Shown here: in pieces, positions 7,831 through 15,028 of the stretch | How the letters are laid out: each line of letters begins with the position of its first letter | Position numbering within the stretch: position 1 is the first letter of the stretch | Translations under genes and position numbers: made by a program | Assembly: GCF_029714425.1 (NCBI RefSeq) | Contig: NZ_CP121668.1 | Span: forward strand, 3,617,501 to 3,681,500 | From: Bradyrhizobium sp. CB2312 | GTDB lineage: Bacteria; Pseudomonadota; Alphaproteobacteria; Rhizobiales; Xanthobacteraceae | Direction: 5' to 3' | Length of the DNA: 64,000 nucleotides | Notes under the pieces: model-generated | Told to the model about the DNA's origin: nothing | What the model saw: the letters and a program-made list of their open reading frames with translations, nothing else | The model's database searches: none

Positions 7831-9411
7831 TTGACCGACACGCAGACCGACGCGCCCGGCAAGCCCGATGGTCGCAGTGGGACCGGCGGTTCCGGACGCG
7901 TCCGGCGGCTCATGCATGGCTGGTCGGCGAACCTGGTCCAGATGGGGCTGGGGCTGACGCAGCAGCTGCTGCTGATCCCGGCCTTCCTCCACGTCTGGAG
8001 CGGCGACCTGCTCGCGGCGTGGCTCGCGATCTTTGCCGCAGGCGGCCTCGTCATCGTGGCGGATGCGGGACTGCAGCTCCGCGCGATCAACCGGTTTCTG
8101 GCCTTCAGGTCCTGCGTCGACTGCGACGGGCGCACCGCGCGCCTCTATCGCGACATGCTGCGGATTTATTTCGCCCTCGTCGCCGCTCTTGGTCTGCTGC
8201 TGTGCGGAGCCATCTATCTCGCGCCGCCCTCGTTGGTGCTTGGCTTTCATGCAACGCCGACCTTCGATGCCGCGATGCTGGTGATGACGCTCGGCACGCT
8301 TCTGAGCCTGCCCGCCAATCTTGCCGCTGGCCTCTATCGCGTGCGCGGTCAATATGGCCGCATCATCTGGCTGCAGAACGCCGCGCTGCTGCTCGGCCAG
8401 ATCGCACAGCTTGTTGCGCTGTTCGCGTTCGGAAGCCTGTTCGCGGTGGCGATCGCCTGCGTGTCGATGCAGCTGCTGTTCACGATCTTCGTCGTGGCCT
8501 TCGATGCGCCGCGCCTGTTTCCGTTCCTGCGCCGTGCACACGGACTGCCGTCCGTCGCTGCGTCATGGCGCTGGAGCATCGGGCAGCTCGGCCGCGCGTT
8601 ACCCTTCGCGGTCGCCAACATCTCAGAGCTCGCGCTCGTCAACGCTCCGGTCCTGCTGGTCTCGGCGCTCGTCGCCGACCGCGTCGCGGTCGCGCAATGG
8701 GGGCTGACGCGCGTGATCGCGAGCTTGGTGCGCGGACTCAGTCTCCAGCTTGCCCTGCCGTTCGGCGCCGAGCTAGGCCATGATCACGCGATCGGCGACA
8801 AGGAGCGGCTGCGCCGCCACTACGCCTACGGATCGGCGTTCGTGACCGGGCTCGCCTGCCTGGTTGTTGCGGGCATGCTGCCGCTCTGGCCCGACTTCTT
8901 CGTGCTGTGGACCCATGGCAGCATTCCCTATGACGGCCCGCTTGCGGTGATGCTGCTGCTCGGCTCGGCCGCGGCCGCGCCCTCGCAGCTGGCGCTGGTC
9001 TTCGCCAGTCATAGCAATCGCGGCGAGCTCCTGATCCGGATCAAGGGGCTCCAGCTCGTCGTTTTCTTGGCTCTGTCCTTCGTCCTGATCCCGCGGTTCG
9101 GACCGCTGGGCGCGGCCTTCGCCGTGGTCGCGAGCGACATCCTGATTCAGTTCGGCCTGCTTGGACTGGTGATCATGCAACAGACCCTGCGCCGCCCGCT
9201 GAGGCACATTGCGTTCCTGCTGCTCATGGCAGTCACCGTCGTGGCGTCCGGCTGGCTGATTGGGACAGCGATCGGGGAGGTCATGCCCGGGAGCGGGCTT
9301 GCAAACTTCATCGCAAAATGCGCGGCCTGGCTGATCGTGGTTGGCGCGCTCGCAAGCCCGCTGCTGAGCAAGCCCTTGCGCGAGCGGCTGCGGGCGCTGG
9401 TCCCGGCCTAA
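7831..9411 (+). CDS. Polysaccharide flippase (Wzx/MATE-like membrane protein)
   Basis: A 526-residue multispanning membrane protein with roughly 12 hydrophobic segments from residue 30 on, beginning MHGWSANLVQMGLGLTQQLLLIPAFLHVWSG, as in O-antigen and exopolysaccharide flippases. TTG 7831 was chosen because GGAAGGA lies six bases upstream; ATG 7912 is the alternative. It probably moves an undecaprenyl-linked oligosaccharide across the inner membrane. It faces the glycosyltransferase operon at 9517-13050 tail to tail, and its stop codon is the first part of the repeat at 9410. The cytoplasmic N-terminus is Gly/Asp-rich and unstructured. Confidence 0.8.
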   Translation: MTDTQTDAPGKPDGRSGTGGSGRVRRLMHGWSANLVQMGLGLTQQLLLIPAFLHVWSGDLLAAWLAIFAAGGLVIVADAGLQLRAINRFLAFRSCVDCDGRTARLYRDMLRIYFALVAALGLLLCGAIYLAPPSLVLGFHATPTFDAAMLVMTLGTLLSLPANLAAGLYRVRGQYGRIIWLQNAALLLGQIAQLVALFAFGSLFAVAIACVSMQLLFTIFVVAFDAPRLFPFLRRAHGLPSVAASWRWSIGQLGRALPFAVANISELALVNAPVLLVSALVADRVAVAQWGLTRVIASLVRGLSLQLALPFGAELGHDHAIGDKERLRRHYAYGSAFVTGLACLVVAGMLPLWPDFFVLWTHGSIPYDGPLAVMLLLGSAAAAPSQLALVFASHSNRGELLIRIKGLQLVVFLALSFVLIPRFGPLGAAFAVVASDILIQFGLLGLVIMQQTLRRPLRHIAFLLLMAVTVVASGWLIGTAIGEVMPGSGLANFIAKCAAWLIVVGALASPLLSKPLRERLRALVPA

Positions 9412-9516
9412 AGCGCGATGGCATGAAGATGAACCATCATCTCATCATCGCGCTTTAGGTTATTGTTTGAGCACGATCTTTTCGGAACACCGATACGCAT
9501 TTTTCCGGATTATGCT
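9410..9516. repeat. Bipartite palindromic repeat, copy 2, at a convergent gene end
   Basis: AAAGCGCGATG (9410-9420) pairs with CATCGCGCTTT (9446-9456), followed by the second module with GAGCACGATCTTTTCGGA and TTTTTCCGGATTATGCTC. It fills the whole space between the flippase stop (TAA 9409-9411, overlapping the repeat) and the glycosyltransferase stop (9517-9519). A bidirectional terminator is the simplest role. Confidence 0.82.
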
Positions 9517-10725
9517 CTAGCGAGGCGTCAGCGCCAGGCGGTGTTTCAACCGCTCGAGGTGCCGGGCGAATTGCCGGCGTCCGACCTCGGTCTCCTCAGT
9601 GAACTGGGCGAGGCGGAGCTCGCCGGCGGCGCGCAGCCGCTCGCGTGTGCCCTCGTTGCCAAGCTTGGCGATCGCATCCGCGAGCGAGCGCGGATCGTCG
9701 TAGTCGAACAGGATCGCGGCATCGCCGGCCTGCGCCTTGAAGGCTTGAGGATAGATCACCGGCGTGCCGACCGCCCAGGCCTCCAGCGGCGGCAGATTGG
9801 TCGGGCCGAAATAGCTCGGCATCACCAGCGCGGCGGCGCCGCGGTACAGCGCGGCGAGCTCGGCGGACTCGACGAAGCCGATGATGGAAATCTGGTCGGA
9901 CAATCCGTAGCTCTGGATCGCCCTGTCGAGCTTGTCGCGGCCGCTCCGGTTCGAGCCGCACAGCACCAGCCGTTCGATGATGCCCTGCTCGCGCAGCAAA
10001 GCGAGCGCGGCGAGCAGCGTGATGTGGTTCTTGTGCGGCCAGAACTGCGCCGGGTAGAACAGATAGCCCGGCTCGAGCTTGTATTTCGCCAGCACGGCCG
10101 CGTCGGCCGCTGCATCGGGGGCGGACCGGCTGACATAGGTCGAGGGCGAGAACGGGATGCAGATCGCGCGCTCCCGTTCCATGGCGTAGCGCCGGCAGAG
10201 ATCGTCGATCAGCTCGGGTGCATTGACGATCACTGCAACGGCCTTGGTGCTGGCGAGGCGGAACAGGATCTCGCGGCGCTCGAATTCGCCGAAGGTGCGG
10301 ACCTCCGGAAACTCCGGCGCATCGCGGTGGCAGCCGTCGAAGATCGTGATGATGAAGGGCAGCTCGTAGAGCAGCAAATGCCGCTTCGAGGTCGAGGTGA
10401 AGTGCACGACGTCGATGCCGTCGCGGATCAGCGCGCGCTCCAACGGCGATTTGAGCTCTAGCGCGATCTGGACGAGATCGAAGGGACCGCAATATTTCAG
10501 GAACAGGAAAAGGTGGTCGGAGAAGCCGAACTTGCGCAGCCGCGCCTCGATGCCGAATTCCTTCAGGATCGCCAGCGTCTTCGGGTAGGGCGAGTAGACC
10601 ACGATCTCGTTGCCGGACTCCGCGGCCCACTCGCGCAGCCAGAGCAGGTCGTTGAGCGGCTGCTGGAAGCCGCCGCCGAGTTCGAGGGCCTGTTCGAGCA
10701 TGACGGCGAGCCGTAGTGGTCTCAC
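9517..10725 (-). CDS. GT-B glycosyltransferase (GT4-like)
   Basis: A 402-residue glycosyltransferase. The C-terminal nucleotide-sugar domain has GYLFYPAQFWPHKNHITLLAALALL (about residues 234-258), then SIIGFVESAELAALYRGAAALVMPSYFGPTNLPPLEAWAVGTPVIYP, the GT4 donor-site loop. The start is GTG 10725, which overlaps the stop of the upstream methyltransferase as GTGA, so translation is coupled. It is the last gene of a four-gene operon (cupin, aminotransferase, methyltransferase, glycosyltransferase) and probably adds the sugar made by that operon to a surface glycan. Donor and acceptor are unknown. Confidence 0.85.
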   Translation of the reverse strand: MRPLRLAVMLEQALELGGGFQQPLNDLLWLREWAAESGNEIVVYSPYPKTLAILKEFGIEARLRKFGFSDHLFLFLKYCGPFDLVQIALELKSPLERALIRDGIDVVHFTSTSKRHLLLYELPFIITIFDGCHRDAPEFPEVRTFGEFERREILFRLASTKAVAVIVNAPELIDDLCRRYAMERERAICIPFSPSTYVSRSAPDAAADAAVLAKYKLEPGYLFYPAQFWPHKNHITLLAALALLREQGIIERLVLCGSNRSGRDKLDRAIQSYGLSDQISIIGFVESAELAALYRGAAALVMPSYFGPTNLPPLEAWAVGTPVIYPQAFKAQAGDAAILFDYDDPRSLADAIAKLGNEGTRERLRAAGELRLAQFTEETEVGRRQFARHLERLKHRLALTPR

Positions 10726-11489
10726 GGCGTGGGGCTCTTTCTGGCCACCGCATAGGCCGCCCAAATCTTCGAATTCGGCGCGTCCTGCGTCAGCCATGCG
10801 GCGTGCGCGGCAGGCTGGAAGCCGCTCGCGGCAAGCGCCGCGTCGATCTCGAACGGAAACCAGTAGCGCATATGGTGCGCTTCATCGACCCGGCGGATCG
10901 TGGCGCTCTTGGTGTCCTCGCAGAACAGCGTGTAGTTCACGGTGACGGTCGCGGCCCGTTCGTCATGGTCGGATTGCGCGATGCGGGTGAGGCGGAGTGG
11001 CGTCTGCTCGATCACCTTGACCCGGGTCTCGACGCCCTGCGCCAGCACGGCGCCGCCATACCAATAGTCGAAGAAGAATACGCCGCCCGGCTTCAGCGCG
11101 GCATAAGCGGTGCGGAACATCGCCGCCAGTGCATCGCGGCTGGTCTGATAGCTCGCAACGTGGAACAGCGACACCACGGCGTCGAAGTCGCGTTCGGGGC
11201 CGGCCTTGCAGGCATCGCCTTGCCGGAACGGGATCGACAGCCCGGCTTGCTCGGCGCGCGCCTTCGCGCTCGCGATCATCTCGTGGCTGAGATCAATGCC
11301 GGCAACGCTCCACCCCTGGCGCGCGAAGGAGAGTGCGTGCAGACCGGTGCCGCAGCCGAGATCGAGCAGCTTGCCGGAGGAAACGCCGTAATCGCGCAGG
11401 CGCGCTTCGACAAACGCCGTCTCCGCCGCGTAGTCTTTGTCGCGGTAGAGGAGATCGTACCAGGGCGCGTAGTCGGCGAACACCGTCAC
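10722..11489 (-). CDS. Class I SAM-dependent methyltransferase
   Basis: A 255-residue methyltransferase with motif I LLDLGCGTGLHALSFARQG (about residues 41-59), the acidic motif II VAGIDLSHEMIASAKARA, and motif III in FDAVVSLFHV. The start is GTG 11489, overlapping the aminotransferase stop as GTGA; its own stop overlaps the next GTG in the same way. In this operon it most likely methylates the amino group or a hydroxyl of the amino sugar made by the aminotransferase. N- versus O-methylation cannot be told from the sequence. Confidence 0.85.
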   Translation of the reverse strand: MTVFADYAPWYDLLYRDKDYAAETAFVEARLRDYGVSSGKLLDLGCGTGLHALSFARQGWSVAGIDLSHEMIASAKARAEQAGLSIPFRQGDACKAGPERDFDAVVSLFHVASYQTSRDALAAMFRTAYAALKPGGVFFFDYWYGGAVLAQGVETRVKVIEQTPLRLTRIAQSDHDERAATVTVNYTLFCEDTKSATIRRVDEAHHMRYWFPFEIDAALAASGFQPAAHAAWLTQDAPNSKIWAAYAVARKSPTP

Positions 11490-12607
11490 GCCAGGATCTC
11501 CGTCAGCGCCTGCGCCGAGCAAGCGATCTCGTCGGCGGTCAAGGCAAGCCCGCTTGGCAGGTAAAAACCGCGCCGGGCGATGTATTCCGCGTTCGGATGA
11601 CGCTCCTCGAGCATCAGGCCCATCCGGCGTAATACCGGCTGCTCGTGCATGCACCAGAAGAACGGCCGCGTGCCGATGCCCTTCTCGCCGAGCCGGCGCA
11701 TCGCCTCCTTGGCGTCGAACGGCACGTCGTCGTTCAGCACGATGCCGTAGACCCAGTAGATGTTGTCGGCATAGGAGGTGCGGGCGACGGGACGTCGGAT
11801 GCGGTTGAGACCGCCGAGATGCTCGTCATAGAGCCGGCCGATCCGGCGCTTGAGCTCGACGGTGCGCGGCAGGCGCTCGATTTGCGCGACGCCGAGCGCG
11901 GCCTGGAGATTGGTCATGCGCGCGTTCCAGCCGAGCTCCTCGTGGACGAAGCGCTGCTGCGGCTGGAAGCAGAGATTGCGCAGGCTTTGGAGCCGGTCGG
12001 CGAGCGCGGCGTCGTCGGTGAGGATCATGCCGCCTTCACCGGTCGTGACGTGCTTGTTGGGATAGAAGCTGAAGGTCGAGACGTCGCCGAAGCCGCCGCA
12101 GGGCGCGCCGCGATAGGTCTGGCCGTGCATCTCGGCGGCGTCCTCGATCACCTTCAGATCGTGCTTGCGCGCGAGCGCCAGGATCGGATCGAGATCGACC
12201 GGCAGGCCGTAGATGTGGACCAGCATGATCGCGCGCGTGCGCGGCGTGATCGCGGCCTCGACGCCTTCGGCCGTCATGTTCCAGGTCGCAGCGTCGCAGT
12301 CGACCCCGACCGGAACGAGGCCGGCGCGCACGATCGCGGCGGCGCAGCTGATGATGGTGAAGGTCGGGACGATGACCTCGGAGCCCTCTTCGAGCCCGAG
12401 CGCATGAACGGCGATGTCGAGCGCGACCGAGCCGTTGGTCACGGCGACGCCGTGACGCCGTCCGGCGGCCTCGGCCATCGCCTGCTCGAAACGCTTGATG
12501 AACGGCCCCTCCGAGGAGATCCATCCAGTGCGGATGCATTCGGCGAGATAGTCGGCCTCGTTGCCGTCGAGCAGGGGCGTGTTGACGGGAATGAACGGCG
12601 CGCTCAC
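11486..12607 (-). CDS. DegT/DnrJ/EryC1/StrS sugar aminotransferase
   Basis: A 373-residue PLP enzyme of the sugar aminotransferase family. The Schiff-base lysine lies in FSFYPNKHVTTGEGGM, and the phosphate-binding part is VAVTNGSVALDIAVHALGL. The start is GTG 12607, overlapping the cupin gene stop as GTGA. It transfers an amino group from glutamate or glutamine to a nucleotide-linked keto-sugar. With the cupin upstream, which may be a ketoisomerase, a 3- or 4-amino-deoxyhexose is plausible. The keto-sugar precursor enzymes (RmlA/RmlB type) are not in this block and must come from elsewhere. Confidence 0.9.
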   Translation of the reverse strand: MSAPFIPVNTPLLDGNEADYLAECIRTGWISSEGPFIKRFEQAMAEAAGRRHGVAVTNGSVALDIAVHALGLEEGSEVIVPTFTIISCAAAIVRAGLVPVGVDCDAATWNMTAEGVEAAITPRTRAIMLVHIYGLPVDLDPILALARKHDLKVIEDAAEMHGQTYRGAPCGGFGDVSTFSFYPNKHVTTGEGGMILTDDAALADRLQSLRNLCFQPQQRFVHEELGWNARMTNLQAALGVAQIERLPRTVELKRRIGRLYDEHLGGLNRIRRPVARTSYADNIYWVYGIVLNDDVPFDAKEAMRRLGEKGIGTRPFFWCMHEQPVLRRMGLMLEERHPNAEYIARRGFYLPSGLALTADEIACSAQALTEILA

Positions 12608-13050
12608 AGGTTGGGGCCCTTGATCCGGATTTCGGACGGCGCGGCTTCCGGGAAGCGGGTCTTGTCGTTCTCGCCGGAATAGGGACCTTGCTTGACCTCG
12701 AACATCTCGAGCGGCTCGAGCACGTGGAAGCCGTGTGCGCCGCTGCACAGCAGGATGAGGTCGCCCGCACCGAGCACGCGGCTTTCGAGATATTTTTCCT
12801 CGACCGTGTAGAAATCGACTTGGAGCTTGCCCTTCTGGATCAGCAGGACTTCCTGGGTGTAGTGCACTTCGCGCGTCACCTTGTTGTGGCGATGCGGCTC
12901 GATGCTCTTGCCCTTCGGATGGCTCATGAAGGCGAGCTGCTGCGACAGTTCCGGCGTCGAAAAGAAATGGATACCCGGCTCGCAGAACGAGGCGCGCACG
13001 ATGATCGCATAGAGCTGGTCGCCGAATCGAACATGTTCGACGTGTTCCAT
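12604..13050 (-). CDS. Cupin-fold protein, possible sugar ketoisomerase (WxcM/FdtA-like)
   Basis: A 148-residue single-domain cupin. Core motifs are KSIEPHRHNKVTREVHYTQEVLLIQKGKLQVDFY and VLGAGDLILLCSGAHGFHVLEP. ATG 13050 is preceded by GAGG at a good distance; a TTG at 13065 is less likely. Cupins of this size in sugar operons include dTDP-4-keto-6-deoxyglucose 3,4-ketoisomerases and WxcM-like proteins, but I do not see enough of their specific motifs to choose. It is the first gene of the four-gene operon and ends in a GTGA overlap with the aminotransferase, which argues for a joint pathway. Confidence 0.7.
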   Translation of the reverse strand: MEHVEHVRFGDQLYAIIVRASFCEPGIHFFSTPELSQQLAFMSHPKGKSIEPHRHNKVTREVHYTQEVLLIQKGKLQVDFYTVEEKYLESRVLGAGDLILLCSGAHGFHVLEPLEMFEVKQGPYSGENDKTRFPEAAPSEIRIKGPNL

Positions 13051-13176
13051 CCTGAGCCTCGACAAAAACCGCTGTGATTAGAGTGAGATAGATATCTCGC
13101 GGTGCACTTTGGTCATTTTGGCCGGGACCGTCAAGGGCGAACGCAATATGACGGTCGCTGCGCGCTCAATGCGGAT

Positions 13177-14355
13177 TTATCCGACGAAAGCCAGGATTTC
13201 CTCGACGCGCCTGCGGAAGGTGTGGGCGGCAAATGTCCTGGCTTGTCCCGACTTTGCAATGGACAGGCGCGCCGCGTCGTCGGCGAGATACCGATCGATC
13301 ACTGCAAGGCAGTCCTCGACGGTACGCCACGCAACGACCTCGCGGCCGGGCTCGAACAGCGTGTGCAGATTGTCCTTGAAGTCGGTGAGCAGGAATGCGC
13401 CGACGCCGGTCGCTTCGAACAGGCGCGCATTGCCGGCCTCGCGGCCGGCCAAGTCGATATGCGAATTGAGCGTGACGCGCGAGGCGCGCAGCGCCTGGTA
13501 CATTTCGACACCCCACACCTCGCCCTGGTAGCAGCTGTGCAGCGGCGAGGAGGCGGGAAGGCTTTGCAGTCCGCTGCCGAACAGTTTGAGGTCGTAGCGC
13601 TGCGCCACCGCCTCGAGCTGCGCGACGCGGAGCTGGTGATCGGCCGAGACCGCGCCGACGAAGGTCACGTCGAACTCTTGCGCCGGCGGCGGAGGAAGCG
13701 TGTCAAGGATCCCGGGCTCGAAGGCGAGATGGACTACTTCCGCGCGCGCACCGCGAGAACGGAAGAAATCCACGACGGCGCCCATTTGCGAGATCATGAG
13801 ATCGTAGACTGACCAGTCCTCGCCGCGCGAAGGCGAGATGCCGGTCTGACCGACTAGGATCGGGCGGCCGATCTGTTTGATCCGGCGTGCCAGGCCCGTA
13901 TCGACGTGAAACAGATCCTGATTGAGGACGAGATCGGGTTTGAAATCCTCGATCTGCGCCAGCAGGATCTTTTCCGCTTCCGTATCGAGTCGCGGGCTGA
14001 GCCCGACCTTGCGCGCAAGCGGTCTCAGCATTGGCTTGAACGGCGCGACCGCGCGTTGTAGCCAGCCAGGAACCGCATCGCGCCCGGCGGGGGCGCCGGG
14101 CGGCGGCGGCTCGACGACGTCAAGACCATGCTCGCGTGCCCAGGCCGCTCGCATCCACGGATTGTTGACATGGATGTCGGCGGCGACATGCCCAAGACCG
14201 GCCAAATTGCGCGAATAGAAATCGGCAACGCCGAATAAGCTGGCGTTCCGCGCGGCCATCTGCGCCGCATAAGCCTCGTTCTTTAGGCTAGGCCGACGCC
14301 GGTAGAGCCACGCCAAAAAGCGAGGATAATCGGCGTTCAAGACGAGGATGCGCAT
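13177..14355 (-). CDS. CgeB-like glycosyltransferase
   Basis: A 392-residue protein with a GT-B layout. The N-terminus MRILVLNADYPRFLAWLY carries the first strand; the C-terminal domain contains VTFVGAVSADHQLRVAQLEAV, VEMYQALRASRVTLNSHIDLAGREAGNARLFEATGVGAFLLTD and a terminal helix, as in the Glycos_transf_1_3/CgeB family. ATG 14355 is preferred over TTG 14370. It lies 126 bases upstream of the cupin operon on the same strand and may share its transcript. Asn/Arg/Glu in GNARLFEATG would bind the nucleotide sugar. Acceptor unknown. Confidence 0.75.
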   Translation of the reverse strand: MRILVLNADYPRFLAWLYRRRPSLKNEAYAAQMAARNASLFGVADFYSRNLAGLGHVAADIHVNNPWMRAAWAREHGLDVVEPPPPGAPAGRDAVPGWLQRAVAPFKPMLRPLARKVGLSPRLDTEAEKILLAQIEDFKPDLVLNQDLFHVDTGLARRIKQIGRPILVGQTGISPSRGEDWSVYDLMISQMGAVVDFFRSRGARAEVVHLAFEPGILDTLPPPPAQEFDVTFVGAVSADHQLRVAQLEAVAQRYDLKLFGSGLQSLPASSPLHSCYQGEVWGVEMYQALRASRVTLNSHIDLAGREAGNARLFEATGVGAFLLTDFKDNLHTLFEPGREVVAWRTVEDCLAVIDRYLADDAARLSIAKSGQARTFAAHTFRRRVEEILAFVG

Positions 14356-14517
14356 TATCGGGGAGCCCAACCGAACATTGAAGCCACATAGCAGATTGGC
14401 GCGTGGAACAAAATTGCGGCTCGATGACTGTTATGGCCGGTGCGCGAATTGCCGCGGCAGCGATGGGACAGGAGATTTGGGAAGGTGCGCTCTTCCGTAT
14501 GCCGTTGCGCTATGCGG

Positions 14518-14832
14518 TCAGCGCGACAGGCGCTTCAGCTCGGCGCGCGCCTGCTCGGCCAGCGGGTCATCGCTGTGGCGCGCAATGAATAGCTCGAATG
14601 CCTCCCGGGTTCCCTTTCGCCGGGCGGCTTCGTATTCCTCCGCCACGGCGGCGGCGGGATCGCGCGCCATCGGCATGGAGGCTGCGCATCCTGCTTTCGC
14701 GCTTTCCTTGGCTCTATCGTCCGCTTTGGCTTTCCCGACCATGACAGGCTGTTCTCCGAAAGGCCTTTGATCAGGCCCGGCGAGCACCGCCAGCACCCCG
14801 ATCAGACCGGCTAAGAGCGGGCCCAGTCTCAT
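14518..14832 (-). CDS. Small exported protein of unknown function
   Basis: A 104-residue protein. ATG 14832 follows AAGGGA at five bases. The N-terminus MRLGPLLAGLIGVLAVLAGPD is a signal peptide or membrane anchor. The rest is charged and helical (EEYEAARRKGTREAFELFIARHSDDPLAEQARAELKRL); the last 30 residues resemble the fragment of a TPR or Sel1-like helix pair often seen in periplasmic proteins. No enzymatic motif is present. It stands alone, upstream of the glycosyltransferase and divergent from the RTX protease. Confidence 0.55.
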   Translation of the reverse strand: MRLGPLLAGLIGVLAVLAGPDQRPFGEQPVMVGKAKADDRAKESAKAGCAASMPMARDPAAAVAEEYEAARRKGTREAFELFIARHSDDPLAEQARAELKRLSR

Positions 14833-15028
14833 GATTTCCCTTACCGTTACAGATAGGCGGAACCTGCATCCCGCCTTGCCCCGTATCACTACGGAATTTG
14901 ATGGCCAACACGGTATTATGGAAGGGGAATGCGCGCCGATGCCCAATTTAAACCAAATGTATAGCTCTCAAGCTAGAATGATGCGCCTGCACTTCGAATC
15001 TTGCTGAAGCGCTGCTCCGGAGAGTTCC

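Noticed and set aside
10716..11564. A 282-codon plus-strand frame opposite the methyltransferase gene
   Set aside because: The minus strand carries SAM-methyltransferase motifs and GTGA couplings; the plus frame looks like a shadow.
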